Source of the DNA: a virus
IMG/VR virus record: IMGVR_UViG_3300008110_006860
Location: 1-34,019 of that record
DNA: 34,019 bases
Direction: 5' to 3' (one strand)
Shown here: piece by piece, positions 14,774 to 23,100 of the stretch
Numbering within the stretch: position 1 is the stretch's first letter
Layout of the letters: each line of letters opens with the position of its first letter
The notes under the pieces: generated by a model
Told to the model about the DNA's origin: nothing
What the model saw: only the letters and a program-made list of their open reading frames with translations
Databases searched by the model: none
Program-made: the position numbers and the translations under genes

Positions 14774-15691
14774 TTGAATATTCAGAAACTACTTGCACAA
14801 GATCCCAACAAAGCCGTTCTAAAGGCTATAACGGCCGGTGTAAGATTAGCATTTATGGCCGGCGACTTGCGAAAATTTGCTAATCATGTTAAAGCCCGCA
14901 CAATCGAAGAACTCAAAGAATATTGCTATTACAAAAGATTTTTCAATGGTGGTTTTGCCGCAGGACCTGAATATAACCAGGCGAGCATTTCTGGTGACAC
15001 TGTGCATTGGAGTAATGGCGGTATCAGAAAATTTCATTCAGATGTTATGGGATTACAACATGCTACCGGCAATAGCGGTACAGATCTAATCACTGGCAAG
15101 GCCATTGGAAGAATGCATGAGCTAGGGTTGGCCGGTTTATCAGGTGATAACTTTGCCAATGAATGGCATTGCGAGCACACATATCCTATTAAACAAATTG
15201 AAAAAGATTTAATTCGAGAAGTGATCGAAAACAGCAGGAGAGTCAGCCCTAAAGACATGGCTAGATATGCAATGAATCATGCTTTAGCAACGACCGTTCA
15301 TACGTCAGAAAGAACACACGGTGGTCCCACTACTAACGAAAATTTACGTCCGTTTGAAAAATATAACGACGGAGTGTTACAGTATGTTGACGGAAGATTC
15401 ATTGACGTAACCAATGCAACAATACAAGAAGTAACCTATAATAGATGGAATCGTAATTCTTACTACAAGGAATTTATTTGCTTGTTTGAAGATCTTCCTG
15501 ATTCAAATTTTGAAGATGTTAGGGAAGAAACAAAGCAGAGTCTCTACAATATAACTCCTGGTTCGACAGAACGCAAGTTAATCGATTTGACTCCTGAAGC
15601 ATTAGATGTATTGGCTCAAAATGATCCAATGGAAATTGCAACCAGATGGTGCCCTGATGCCTTCAAAGATCGTTGGAAAAAGAAGAAGTAA
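14774..15691 (+). CDS. Putative HNH-like endonuclease
   Basis: About 305 residues. TTG 14774 is preferred because the ribosome site TAGGAG (14762-14767) is 6 nt upstream; TTG 14768 would be too close. The middle contains WHCEHTYPIK (131-140) with E134 and H135, followed after about 65 residues by THGGPTTNENLRPFEKYN. Glu-His followed by a hydrophobic residue and Pro, then an Asn-containing NLRP segment, resembles the His-Asn-His layout of HNH nucleases, but spacing is long and no zinc Cys pairs are evident. It has its own sigma70-like promoter, directly after the DpdA-like gene. A nuclease acting on unmodified host DNA would fit the context. The family call is tentative. Confidence 0.4.
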   Translation: MNIQKLLAQDPNKAVLKAITAGVRLAFMAGDLRKFANHVKARTIEELKEYCYYKRFFNGGFAAGPEYNQASISGDTVHWSNGGIRKFHSDVMGLQHATGNSGTDLITGKAIGRMHELGLAGLSGDNFANEWHCEHTYPIKQIEKDLIREVIENSRRVSPKDMARYAMNHALATTVHTSERTHGGPTTNENLRPFEKYNDGVLQYVDGRFIDVTNATIQEVTYNRWNRNSYYKEFICLFEDLPDSNFEDVREETKQSLYNITPGSTERKLIDLTPEALDVLAQNDPMEIATRWCPDAFKDRWKKKK

Positions 15692-15694
15692 CTC

Positions 15695-15731
15695 TTGCTT
15701 TCTCTCTCGTGATCCTGTATACTGTTAAATA
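15695..15731 (+). promoter_or_regulatory. Sigma70-like promoter overlapping a late-like octamer, upstream of FkbM gene
   Basis: TTGCTT (15695-15700) and TATACT (15718-15723) are 17 nt apart; the -10 is good and the -35 matches at three positions. Directly after it GTTAAATA (15724-15731) resembles a T4 late element, 32 nt before the FkbM ATG. The 71-nt gap holds nothing else, apart from a weak AAGG ribosome site. Confidence 0.45.
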
Positions 15732-15762
15732 TGTATGCAGGATTTCTTTATAAGGCAACAAC

Positions 15763-16740
15763 ATGGCACAACTATTTGATATCAACAACAAAAAACTAGT
15801 AACAAACCGCATAGGCAGGCAATATTGGATCTGGGACAATGACAAACTTTATGAACAGCGTATGGCAAGAGAAAACGGTCCATACCAGGCTCGCAATTTG
15901 GTAATGAATCGTCGCTTGCTACCTAATGCAAGAACTGTAATTGACATTGGTGGCAACATTGGCATGAACGCAATTGAATATGCCACCTGGTGCCAACATG
16001 TAAAAACCTTTGAGCCCATGCAGTCTAGCATGGAACTAATGAAACTCAATGTAGACATTGCAAAAAATGCAAAACTTCAAGGTCGTTATTGGGATAGCAA
16101 ACTGCAACAAGTAAGACATCAGCCGGATCGTCCAGATGGCTGGTTCAAGTTCCCCAATGGCACATTTGCCAGTCTTGACTTGATAGGAGAGATTGAGTTT
16201 TTTGAATATGCATTAGGTAAAGTCGCTGGAATTATTACCATGGAACAAAAAACCAACGAGTGCAGTCGCGGTGATGCTGTGTTACTTGATGGCAAAACTA
16301 CCAACAATCCCACACAGACTGCAGAGCAACGCACACTTGACAGTTTTGGGTTTGAAAATGTTGATCTTATTAAGATTGATATTGAAGGTTCTGAACTGTT
16401 TGCATTAGAAGGTGCAACACAAACCATTGCTAAGTATCAACCCGTGGTTCAGGTCGAACTGCGAGATACACATTGTAAACGATTTGGGTACACTTGCAAT
16501 GATATTATCAATCTTATGATGGGGTTAGGTGATTATGTGATGTGTGATTTTAACGGCAATGACCTTGGTAAAAGTTATACCAAAGTATCTGGAGTTATGG
16601 ATCGTTTCTTTGTGCCAAGATCAATTTTTGATGCTACTGAATTTAAAAATAAAAAGGTACACCCTGGCATGAAAAAAACTAAGACAGACAAAAAAGCAAA
16701 CAACAAACATTTATCTAACTTATTTGAGATTACATTATGA
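15763..16740 (+). CDS. FkbM-family SAM-dependent methyltransferase
   Basis: A 325-residue protein. SAM-binding motif I is VIDIGGNIGMN (59-69) and the acidic end of strand 2 is in TFEPM (E84). The FkbM signature RTLDSFGFENVDLIKIDIEG continues as SELFALEGA. A 40-residue basic tail (KKTKTDKKANNKH) follows the fold. FkbM enzymes usually O-methylate sugars or polyketides and are common in capsule and LPS clusters. The stop overlaps the next ATG by 4 nt. The sugar genes that follow (GT-B, GalE, aminotransferase) support a glycan substrate. A dual promoter-like region lies directly upstream. Confidence 0.85.
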   Translation: MAQLFDINNKKLVTNRIGRQYWIWDNDKLYEQRMARENGPYQARNLVMNRRLLPNARTVIDIGGNIGMNAIEYATWCQHVKTFEPMQSSMELMKLNVDIAKNAKLQGRYWDSKLQQVRHQPDRPDGWFKFPNGTFASLDLIGEIEFFEYALGKVAGIITMEQKTNECSRGDAVLLDGKTTNNPTQTAEQRTLDSFGFENVDLIKIDIEGSELFALEGATQTIAKYQPVVQVELRDTHCKRFGYTCNDIINLMMGLGDYVMCDFNGNDLGKSYTKVSGVMDRFFVPRSIFDATEFKNKKVHPGMKKTKTDKKANNKHLSNLFEITL

Positions 16741-17270
16741 ATAGACCCGGACACGAAGATACCAATTTCTTTGTAGGTACAGAAGTTGAGGCCAGTCCTG
16801 TAGCCGGTCACCGTACATTGTTTGTGGTCGGACTGCAAGATGCAGATCAAATCATGTGGCAACTGGGTGAGTCAGACCACAAGAGTAAAAATCCAATCAC
16901 ACACATCTACTTTGGCGCCAATCAAAGTTTTCCAAACCCCACTATGAACGATGCTGGAGTCTGGACTGCCTGGGAACAGATGATTCAACCGTGGCTGGAT
17001 CGAGGATACTGGTGTACCTTGGATCTTGATTCAAGTGCTGTGGAAGGATTGTGCGAAGGTAGCTTGTGCGAACAAGCACAATTTGTTCCTATGATTTCAG
17101 TGAAACTGCCTTATATTAAACTGCTAGGCTACAATGCCACTATCAAGCTAGACGACAAAGATTTCAAAGCAACCAACCCAGGAGTATGGTGTCACAGCCT
17201 GCATGACTTGCTGGATAGAAAAACATTTACCTCTTGGGACCAATACACAAAGGATGAAGTAATCAAATGA
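16737..17270 (+). CDS. Conserved-looking phage protein, unknown function
   Basis: A 177-residue soluble protein that I cannot name. The features are FFVGTEVEASP near residue 11, GHRTLFVVGLQD, then HIYFGANQSFPNP and a WEQMIQPWLDRGYWCTLDLD block. The layout of alternating strands and helices resembles a small Rossmann-like domain, but no nucleotide-binding motif is obvious. From memory, similar proteins with HIYxGANQSF occur next to the following gene in marine T4-like phages, so the pair may work together. Start and end each overlap their neighbours by 4 nt (ATGA), so translation is coupled from the FkbM gene through to the next gene. Confidence 0.65.
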   Translation: MNRPGHEDTNFFVGTEVEASPVAGHRTLFVVGLQDADQIMWQLGESDHKSKNPITHIYFGANQSFPNPTMNDAGVWTAWEQMIQPWLDRGYWCTLDLDSSAVEGLCEGSLCEQAQFVPMISVKLPYIKLLGYNATIKLDDKDFKATNPGVWCHSLHDLLDRKTFTSWDQYTKDEVIK

Positions 17271-17710
17271 TACAAGATGAACGTGAACAAATTGAAAGAA
17301 TCAAATATGCCGCACAAAGAAGAATCTGGGTTACCTTCCAAAAAGAAGGCATCCACTTCTACCCCGCAGCCGCAACAGATCCAGCCCTTAAGACGGGCGA
17401 TGAGTATGATGTTAGTTTCCTTGGTACTCCTCACCGTCATATCTTCCACTTCCGGGTGTGGATTGATGTTGTACACAATGATCGAGACATTGAATTCATC
17501 CAGTTCAAACGATGGCTACAAAAACTCTACGAGTCAGGAACCGTCCAACTCGACTACAAGTCATGTGAAATGATGTCAGACGATTTGTATTTGCAAATTG
17601 CCGCACGGTATCCAGAACGCTCAGTCTGGATTGAGGTCTCCGAAGATGGTGAAAACGGAGCTCTTATTAAGTATGAAACTCACCGCCCTAGTATTAACAT
17701 TGCTATCTAA
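17267..17710 (+). CDS. Conserved-looking phage protein, possible T-fold
   Basis: A 147-residue soluble protein without an assigned family. The core reads PHRHIFHFRVWIDVVHND, then IEFIQFKRWLQKLY, LDYKSCEMMSDDLYLQI and SVWIEVSEDGENGALIKYE. This strand-helix-strand order, with an N-terminal His cluster (H56, H58, H61) before a long strand and a C-terminal strand carrying Glu, recalls the tunnelling (T-) fold of QueD/PTPS enzymes. The zinc and catalytic residues do not align convincingly, so this is a fold guess and not a function. The gene overlaps the preceding one by 4 nt. It may be a conserved accessory protein of aquatic T4-like phages. Confidence 0.6.
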   Translation: MIQDEREQIERIKYAAQRRIWVTFQKEGIHFYPAAATDPALKTGDEYDVSFLGTPHRHIFHFRVWIDVVHNDRDIEFIQFKRWLQKLYESGTVQLDYKSCEMMSDDLYLQIAARYPERSVWIEVSEDGENGALIKYETHRPSINIAI

Positions 17711-17721
17711 TAGGAAACAAA

Positions 17722-18633
17722 ATGGCAAAAATCGCTATTAAATCTAACCCACGTGTGGCCGAGCTCTTTGAGCATCTTGAGCACTTCCAGGAGTTCTGCC
17801 AAGACTACGGTTATCGTTACAACGAAGCCGATTTGTATAACTTTAAGAGTTATGCCTGGCAGCAGTTCAACAAGTTTTCACAAGGCAAGAATGCCAAGAA
17901 CATGTGGGACGAAGACACTCGTCGCTTTGCAAAATTTACATACACTGGACCAAGTTGGGCGGCATCTAGTTGGCCGCTGGATGTACCAACAACTAATCTT
18001 GCCAAGGAATGGGGGTTTGAGTTCTATGACCATGCTCAATCTGGAACTAGTGTGTTGGGAAGTTATATTAGATTGGTACGATCGCCTAATGTACCTGTAA
18101 TTTGGATCTATAATGAACCTATTTTGTGTTTACAAGATGCAACTAAGTTAACTTTCAAAGAATTTATTCAGCGTTCAGACTGGAAAGATATTTGGGAAGA
18201 ATGCAATCAATTTTGTCTGAACAAAATCAACAGTTTAAATAAACCTGTGTTGTTAATTGGAGCACACAGTGACATTGTTAATTGCAATTATCCAAACATT
18301 ACTATAGGACATCTTTCCTGGCAAAAATTTCTAGCAGACAAAGCCGGAATGACTATTAATAATGGGTCGGTTTGTGTTATACTAAACGATGGCACAGAAT
18401 TTGATATGCATCATTGTTGGGGTGCTGAAGTTATACACAGGTTCATGCACGAAACCCCTAACATCGATCCAGAACCAAGTTTGGTAGACAGTGTGTGGGA
18501 CACATTCTTTTTTTGGAAACAACTTGAAACACAAGATTTGTTCAACAATGTTCATCCAAACTTCAAAGGCAATGTACTGTTTGCAGAACATTTAAAACCC
18601 ACAGTGATAAAATTTTTACAGGAACATCAATGA
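17722..18633 (+). CDS. Fusion of a short phage domain with an SGNH-hydrolase-like domain
   Basis: A 303-residue protein in two parts. Residues 1-70 (AIKSNPRVAELFEHLE, then YGYRYNEADLYN and FNKFSQGKNAKNMWDE) match, from memory, a stand-alone 70-75-residue protein of T4-like phages. The rest resembles an SGNH hydrolase: GPSWAASSW with S78 in place of the usual GDSW, a strand VPVIWIYNEP, PVLLIGAHSD, then IGHLSWQKFLA, and NNVHPNFKGN near the end as the His block. Asp of block I is replaced by Pro, so activity should not be assumed. AGGA precedes the ATG. The stop overlaps the GT-B gene by 4 nt, linking it to the sugar operon; deacetylation of a glycan is a plausible but unproved role. Confidence 0.65.
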   Translation: MAKIAIKSNPRVAELFEHLEHFQEFCQDYGYRYNEADLYNFKSYAWQQFNKFSQGKNAKNMWDEDTRRFAKFTYTGPSWAASSWPLDVPTTNLAKEWGFEFYDHAQSGTSVLGSYIRLVRSPNVPVIWIYNEPILCLQDATKLTFKEFIQRSDWKDIWEECNQFCLNKINSLNKPVLLIGAHSDIVNCNYPNITIGHLSWQKFLADKAGMTINNGSVCVILNDGTEFDMHHCWGAEVIHRFMHETPNIDPEPSLVDSVWDTFFFWKQLETQDLFNNVHPNFKGNVLFAEHLKPTVIKFLQEHQ

Positions 18634-19844
18634 GAAAACTATTTTACATGGGCTTGGAAAGTTATGAAGCCCGCTACACACTACAACTCACAGAGTGGAA
18701 TCGACGTGTGTTTGACCGCAGAGGTCTTGATGTTGTGTATGTGCCTGGCACTACAATTGACAACACACAAGCTATCTCAGTAGGTCAAGTGTTAGACGCA
18801 CACGGACGCAGTTTCTTTGCCATGAGCCAAATGATGAACTTGGTTCAGCTCATGAAGAACGGCGATGTTACCGGTGACGATGTGATCTACTTTGAAGACA
18901 TGTTCCAGCCGGGCTTTGAAAGCCTTGGTTACATCATGAATCAGATTCCACAAGAACAATGTCCAAAGATTTATGTTCGTTGTTTGGCACAGGCCATTGA
19001 TCCTGATGACTTTGTGCATGTGTGGGGTATGGCAAAGTGGATGAACTTGTATGAACAAATGGTCAATGAGATGGTGGCTTTCTCGGGGGGTGCAGTATTG
19101 GCTACCAATGAAGAAATGGTCGCGCACATGCGCATCGCTGGATGGACTGCTCCAATCTACAACATTTCCGGTCTGGCATTTGGAAAATCAGAGGTTCTGG
19201 AAAGAATTGGCGGTACAGAGAATATCACGCCGTTTGCTGAAAGACCGAGACGAGTGGGTTTTGCAGCCCGTTTCGATCAGGAAAAACAACCTGGATTCTT
19301 CATGGACCTTATTGAGATGTATGGTGAGCTTACCTCCGAACCGTGTGAGTTTGCAATATACAGTGGCGGACCTCTCCGATCCAACAATCCAGACTATATT
19401 GAACGTGCCCTCCGTATGGAGGCAGAAGGCAAGCTCAAGATCTACGACAATATAAGCAAGAATGAATACTATAGTCATCTCAACAATACTCGTGTGTTGT
19501 TTAATTGTGCTTTACAAGATTGGGTTTCAAACACCGTATCAGAGGCCGATACTGTTGGATGCAATGTGCTATATCCAGCGTATCGCAGTTTTCCTGAAAC
19601 CTTCGCGAACGATCCCAATAGACTGTATATTCCCTGGAGCATAGATGATGCTTATCACAAAATGCAAAACCTACTTCGCGAGCCGCACCACAACATGGGA
19701 CTTATTTCAGATTGGAACAATGCCACTGTGGATCGCGTTATTGATATTATTAGTGGTAGCGGTGAGCAATGGAATAGAGCGGGCAACCGCTATCGTGACC
19801 ACGCTTCTCACGAAAAATATCAAGTTGTAAAGATTGAAAAATGA
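18630..19844 (+). CDS. GT-B glycosyltransferase (GT4-like)
   Basis: A 404-residue protein. The second half looks like the nucleotide-sugar domain of GT-B enzymes: RRVGFAARFDQEKQPGFFMD (strand, Gly-x-Phe, Lys-Gln-Pro as in the usual RxxxxKG-x loop), FAIYSGGP, and LNNTRVLFNCALQDWVSNTV followed by SEADTVGCNVLYP. The conserved Glu of SEA fits the E-x7-E type motif only partly. The N-terminal half carries MGLESYEARY and a long alpha/beta region. It overlaps both neighbours by 4 nt and lies immediately before galE, so UDP-galactose is one possible donor. Acceptor unknown. Confidence 0.7.
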   Translation: MRKLFYMGLESYEARYTLQLTEWNRRVFDRRGLDVVYVPGTTIDNTQAISVGQVLDAHGRSFFAMSQMMNLVQLMKNGDVTGDDVIYFEDMFQPGFESLGYIMNQIPQEQCPKIYVRCLAQAIDPDDFVHVWGMAKWMNLYEQMVNEMVAFSGGAVLATNEEMVAHMRIAGWTAPIYNISGLAFGKSEVLERIGGTENITPFAERPRRVGFAARFDQEKQPGFFMDLIEMYGELTSEPCEFAIYSGGPLRSNNPDYIERALRMEAEGKLKIYDNISKNEYYSHLNNTRVLFNCALQDWVSNTVSEADTVGCNVLYPAYRSFPETFANDPNRLYIPWSIDDAYHKMQNLLREPHHNMGLISDWNNATVDRVIDIISGSGEQWNRAGNRYRDHASHEKYQVVKIEK

Positions 19845-20803
19845 TTGTAATTGTAACTGGATCAGCCGGGTACATTGGTGGTCAGACCATGCTGGCATTG
19901 AAAGATGCCGGGCATGAAGTATACGGCATTGATCGCAGACAGCCTCCTGAACATCTTAGAGGTGTGCCCGATGGATTCTTGTATCAGGACTTTGCAAGTG
20001 ATGTAGCACTGAGTTGGATCATACAAAAGCAACCCAATGCTATCATTCATTGTGCTGGCACCAGCCTTGTGGGGCCTTCAGTACAGAACCCTTCAGAATA
20101 CTACAACAACAATGTGGCCAAAACATTGAAGTTGTTGGATATTGTTAAACAAAGCATGCCTCGTTGTAGATTGGTGTTTTCAAGTTCAGCAGCCACATAC
20201 GGTGAGCCCGTCATGAATCCCATACATGAAGTGGATCCCAACGAACCTGTTAGTCCTTATGGCGAATCTAAACTGATGATTGACATGATGCTGGAAAGCT
20301 ATCACCGGGCATACGGTCTTGACTATGTTAGTTTTCGCTATTTCAATGCATGTGGTGCAGACCCCAAAGGCAGGCATGGTCAAGAGCCTGGTGCCACACA
20401 TATTATTGCTAGAGTGCTTGAAAGCATAAGGGATCAAAAAGATTTTGTGTTAAACGGAAACGATTTCCCCACTGAGGATGGTACATGTGTGCGTGATTAC
20501 GTGCATGTGGATGATATTGCCCGGGCCCACGTTCTGGCGTTATATCACAAAATCCCTGCGGGCGTTTACAATCTTGGCTCCAGCATGGGCACAAGCAATC
20601 ACGGCATTATTGAAGCCGCACTTGATGAAACACAACAACCATTGAATGTTGTTGTTGGCAAGCGTAGAGCCGGTGACCCTCCTGTACTTACTGCCAGTTC
20701 AGAAAAGTTTAATTTGATAGCAGGAGCATGGCGTCATTATGAGCTAGATGACATGATTCAACACGCATGGAACTGGTATGTTCGACAAGATAAAAAAGTT
20801 TGA
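19841..20803 (+). CDS. galE: UDP-glucose 4-epimerase-like (GalE)
   Basis: A 320-residue extended-SDR enzyme. The NAD motif GxxGxxG is VTGSAGYIGG (5-14). The catalytic residues are S115/S116 in VFSSSAATYGE and Y140 with K144 in SPYGESK. RYFNACGADPKGRHGQ and GTCVRDYVHVDDIARAH are typical GalE signatures. The length is slightly below E. coli GalE (338). It would interconvert UDP-Glc and UDP-Gal, or the N-acetyl forms; the sequence does not decide which. It overlaps the upstream GT-B gene by 4 nt, and its end runs 26 nt into the aminotransferase gene. It probably supplies a sugar donor to the neighbouring transferases. Confidence 0.93.
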   Translation: MIVIVTGSAGYIGGQTMLALKDAGHEVYGIDRRQPPEHLRGVPDGFLYQDFASDVALSWIIQKQPNAIIHCAGTSLVGPSVQNPSEYYNNNVAKTLKLLDIVKQSMPRCRLVFSSSAATYGEPVMNPIHEVDPNEPVSPYGESKLMIDMMLESYHRAYGLDYVSFRYFNACGADPKGRHGQEPGATHIIARVLESIRDQKDFVLNGNDFPTEDGTCVRDYVHVDDIARAHVLALYHKIPAGVYNLGSSMGTSNHGIIEAALDETQQPLNVVVGKRRAGDPPVLTASSEKFNLIAGAWRHYELDDMIQHAWNWYVRQDKKV

Positions 20804-21374
20804 AGAAGAACTAGCAGAGTTCACAGGAGCACCGTATGCAATCATGACTGATTGCTGTACACATGCCATTGAACTTTGCTTGCGATATGATCGAGTACGA
20901 GCTTGTAAGTTTACACCTTACACTTATTTGAGCATTCCTATGACCATGCACAAGTTAGGCATTCACTATGTCTATCACGATATTGACTGGCAGCATTGGG
21001 AAGGCGAGTATGAATTCACTTACACTAGAATTTGGGACTCAGCTCGCAGATTGGAACAGGATATGTATCGGCCAGGCACCATGCAGTGTTTGAGTTTTGG
21101 ACATACAAAGCCATTGGCTATTGGGCATGGTGGTGCTATATTGTTGGATGATAAAAAAGCATATGAAACCATATTGCGCCAACGCTATGATGGCAGAGAC
21201 TTGACTGTGGCACCTTGGCAGGACCAAAAGACATTTCATGTGGGCTATCACTACAAGCCCAGTATTGAAGATGCCATTCAAGGTGTGGCATTGCTACAAG
21301 GTGTCAAGGAACACAATCCTAAACCTGTGTATGTGCCATATCCTGATCTAAGAAATATCAAGATTGTTGAATGA
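20778..21374 (+). CDS. Very short DegT/DnrJ/EryC1-type aminotransferase
   Basis: A 198-residue PLP protein, about half the usual 360-400 residues. It retains the family core: FTGAPYAIMTDCCTHAIEL (16-34) at the phosphate-binding start, YHDIDW, IWDSARR with D87 at the position that pairs with the pyridine nitrogen, and LSFGHTKPLAIGHGGAI with K111 as the Schiff-base lysine. The usual C-terminal domain is absent, and the protein ends after PYPDLRNIKIVE. Family members aminate keto-sugars on UDP or dTDP carriers. The short form could be a minimal enzyme, or half of a split one. It starts inside galE and overlaps the next gene by 4 nt, so it is an integral operon member. Confidence 0.75.
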   Translation: MFDKIKKFEEELAEFTGAPYAIMTDCCTHAIELCLRYDRVRACKFTPYTYLSIPMTMHKLGIHYVYHDIDWQHWEGEYEFTYTRIWDSARRLEQDMYRPGTMQCLSFGHTKPLAIGHGGAILLDDKKAYETILRQRYDGRDLTVAPWQDQKTFHVGYHYKPSIEDAIQGVALLQGVKEHNPKPVYVPYPDLRNIKIVE

Positions 21375-22372
21375 AGTGGTTTAGTTTTTCAAGACGCAAT
21401 CTTGTGCATTATGGTGCATTGCACATGGCACAATGGTATCTTGATAACCCTGGTCCTAGAGTAGAACAAGATTTAGCAACCAGCGGAATGTCACGAGCCG
21501 ACTTGCACGGCAAAAAACTCATAGTAGATTTTAGAGCCGAAGGCCAGTGTGACAAAGTGATCGGCAATCTAATTACGTATTTGCAAACACTACCAGTTGA
21601 AGATATCCTGGTGGTATTCAACGCTGTGGTTGACGTTGATGGCCTTTCGTACAAAGCACTGTCGCAACCTACTTTTCTAACAAATTTTGCCGGTTGGTTT
21701 GATCGTCTTGATGCGTCTGGTGCCGCTACTGGCATTGACACAAAGTTTTTGTGTTTGATTCGTAGGCCCAGTATAAGTCGTGCTAGACTTGCTGCTGGGT
21801 TGACGGACATCTCTAGTGTCAGACTCAGCTTTGGTAGCATGGGTGCCAATAACATTACCAACGAATACCGAGAAATTATACCAAGAGAATTGCCGCTGTT
21901 GTTGGATGGGATTGTGGAACGATCAACTGGGCTAGAACATGACCAAACCAACAGCATGTTCAAAACCTGCATGTTCAATATTGTTGCAGAGTCTGGCAGT
22001 CAGTCTGATGTTGGCGTGTGGCGCAGTCATTTTATCAGTGAAAAAACATTCAAGGCATTTGGCTTGAGACAAATTCCAATTTGGTTTGCAGTTCCTGGTC
22101 TGGTTGCTGAAGTGCGTAAACTGGGGTTTGATGTGTTTGATGACATTGTCACACACAGTTATGACAACATCACAGATGAAGATCAGAGATTACATGCTGT
22201 GCTGAAAGAAATACACAGGCTAGATCAATTGACTGTGGGACAATGTTGTGAGTTAAAACAACAGTTGTCCACACGCATTGAAAACAACTATAATCTGTTG
22301 AGAGAATATGCACGAGACGTAGATGCTTGGTACAGCCGCGTGGAAACAGAGTTTGATAAGAATGATTCATAG
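21371..22372 (+). CDS. Glycosyltransferase-like protein, paralogue-type of the 254-1381 gene
   Basis: A 333-residue soluble protein. The C-terminal third carries the same block as the leftward gene at 254-1381: ISEKTFKAF, RQIPIWFAVPG, EVRKLGFDVFDD and HSYDNI followed by a helical tail. The two proteins differ in their N-terminal halves. The N-terminal part begins MKWFSFSRRNLVHYG and contains strands such as GKKLIVDFRAEG and DILVVFN. From memory this resembles fucosyl/exostosin-type donor domains. It overlaps both the aminotransferase gene (4 nt) and the SGNH gene (11 nt), so it belongs to the sugar operon. The donor could be the amino sugar made by the GalE/DegT-type pair, which is inference. 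Confidence 0.5.
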   Translation: MKWFSFSRRNLVHYGALHMAQWYLDNPGPRVEQDLATSGMSRADLHGKKLIVDFRAEGQCDKVIGNLITYLQTLPVEDILVVFNAVVDVDGLSYKALSQPTFLTNFAGWFDRLDASGAATGIDTKFLCLIRRPSISRARLAAGLTDISSVRLSFGSMGANNITNEYREIIPRELPLLLDGIVERSTGLEHDQTNSMFKTCMFNIVAESGSQSDVGVWRSHFISEKTFKAFGLRQIPIWFAVPGLVAEVRKLGFDVFDDIVTHSYDNITDEDQRLHAVLKEIHRLDQLTVGQCCELKQQLSTRIENNYNLLREYARDVDAWYSRVETEFDKNDS

Positions 22373-23033
22373 ACTTGCTATTTTAGGAGACAGTTGGGCA
22401 TATGGTGCAGAACTTGAGCCAGGCGAAAAATCATTTGGCCAGATCATTGGTGACCGTTTGAATGTGACCAGTGTGGATAATGTTGCAGTACCTGGATCCA
22501 GCATTCCTCACACAGTGTTGCAACTCAAAGGCTTTTTAGACAAGTACCGCACTGAAAGAGAAAATCCAGACAATAGGTACACTGTATTGGTGTTTTTGAC
22601 TTCTCAACAACGTCACATGACCTGGCATGATCGGCTGGTACATTTGCAACCCAACGGAGTGGCTGTGCCCAATGCCAATCCCACAGAACACAATCTAAAC
22701 GAATTGTATTACAAGTATTTTTCTAGCGATGCCGCACACGATTATGCTGTGAACACTGCTATCTTGACTGTGCAAGGAATTTGCAGAGAAGCCAGGGTAA
22801 ATGCACTATTTGTTGCTGGCTGGCAAAAGATAAAATTTTGGTCTGAAGTAGACACTAGATACATGTATGAGAATGGCAAGGTAACTTGTGCTGACATACT
22901 GGGAGTGAAATTTACCAGTATGGAACGAGGACATGAATTGTTTAGCAGTAGTGGTGGCCATCCCAATCAACTGGGCCATCAAGTTATAGCAGATAGGTTA
23001 ATTAGATGGGTCACAAATCAATTAATCTATTGA
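22362..23033 (+). CDS. SGNH hydrolase-like protein
   Basis: About 223 residues from ATG 22362; the longer ORF starts inside the previous gene. Block I is LAILGDSWAYG with S11 as likely nucleophile, close to the N-terminus as expected. A Gly block is VAVPGSSIPH, and the C-terminal block SSGGHPNQLGHQVIADRL carries the probable catalytic His, with the usual Asp of DxxH replaced. There is no signal peptide, so it acts in the host cytoplasm or on the virion. It ends the sugar operon; its stop overlaps the -35 element of the folE promoter. An esterase or glycan deacetylase role is possible. Confidence 0.75.
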   Translation: MIHRLAILGDSWAYGAELEPGEKSFGQIIGDRLNVTSVDNVAVPGSSIPHTVLQLKGFLDKYRTERENPDNRYTVLVFLTSQQRHMTWHDRLVHLQPNGVAVPNANPTEHNLNELYYKYFSSDAAHDYAVNTAILTVQGICREARVNALFVAGWQKIKFWSEVDTRYMYENGKVTCADILGVKFTSMERGHELFSSSGGHPNQLGHQVIADRLIRWVTNQLIY

Positions 23034-23058
23034 CAAGTCAATCTAAATAGTTTACAAT
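23030..23058 (+). promoter_or_regulatory. Sigma70 promoter TTGACA-17-TACAAT, with a late-like octamer inside, driving folE
   Basis: A perfect -35 TTGACA (23030-23035) overlaps the stop codon of the SGNH gene, and TACAAT (23053-23058) lies 17 nt on. The spacer contains TCTAAATA (23042-23049), the same late-like octamer as before the clamp and queE genes. The folE TTG lies 42 nt after the -10, with GGAG at 23090-23093. Together they suggest early expression, possibly switched late. Confidence 0.75.
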
Positions 23059-23100
23059 TAACACATAGACATCCACGTCTTATAACTCGGAGAATAACAA

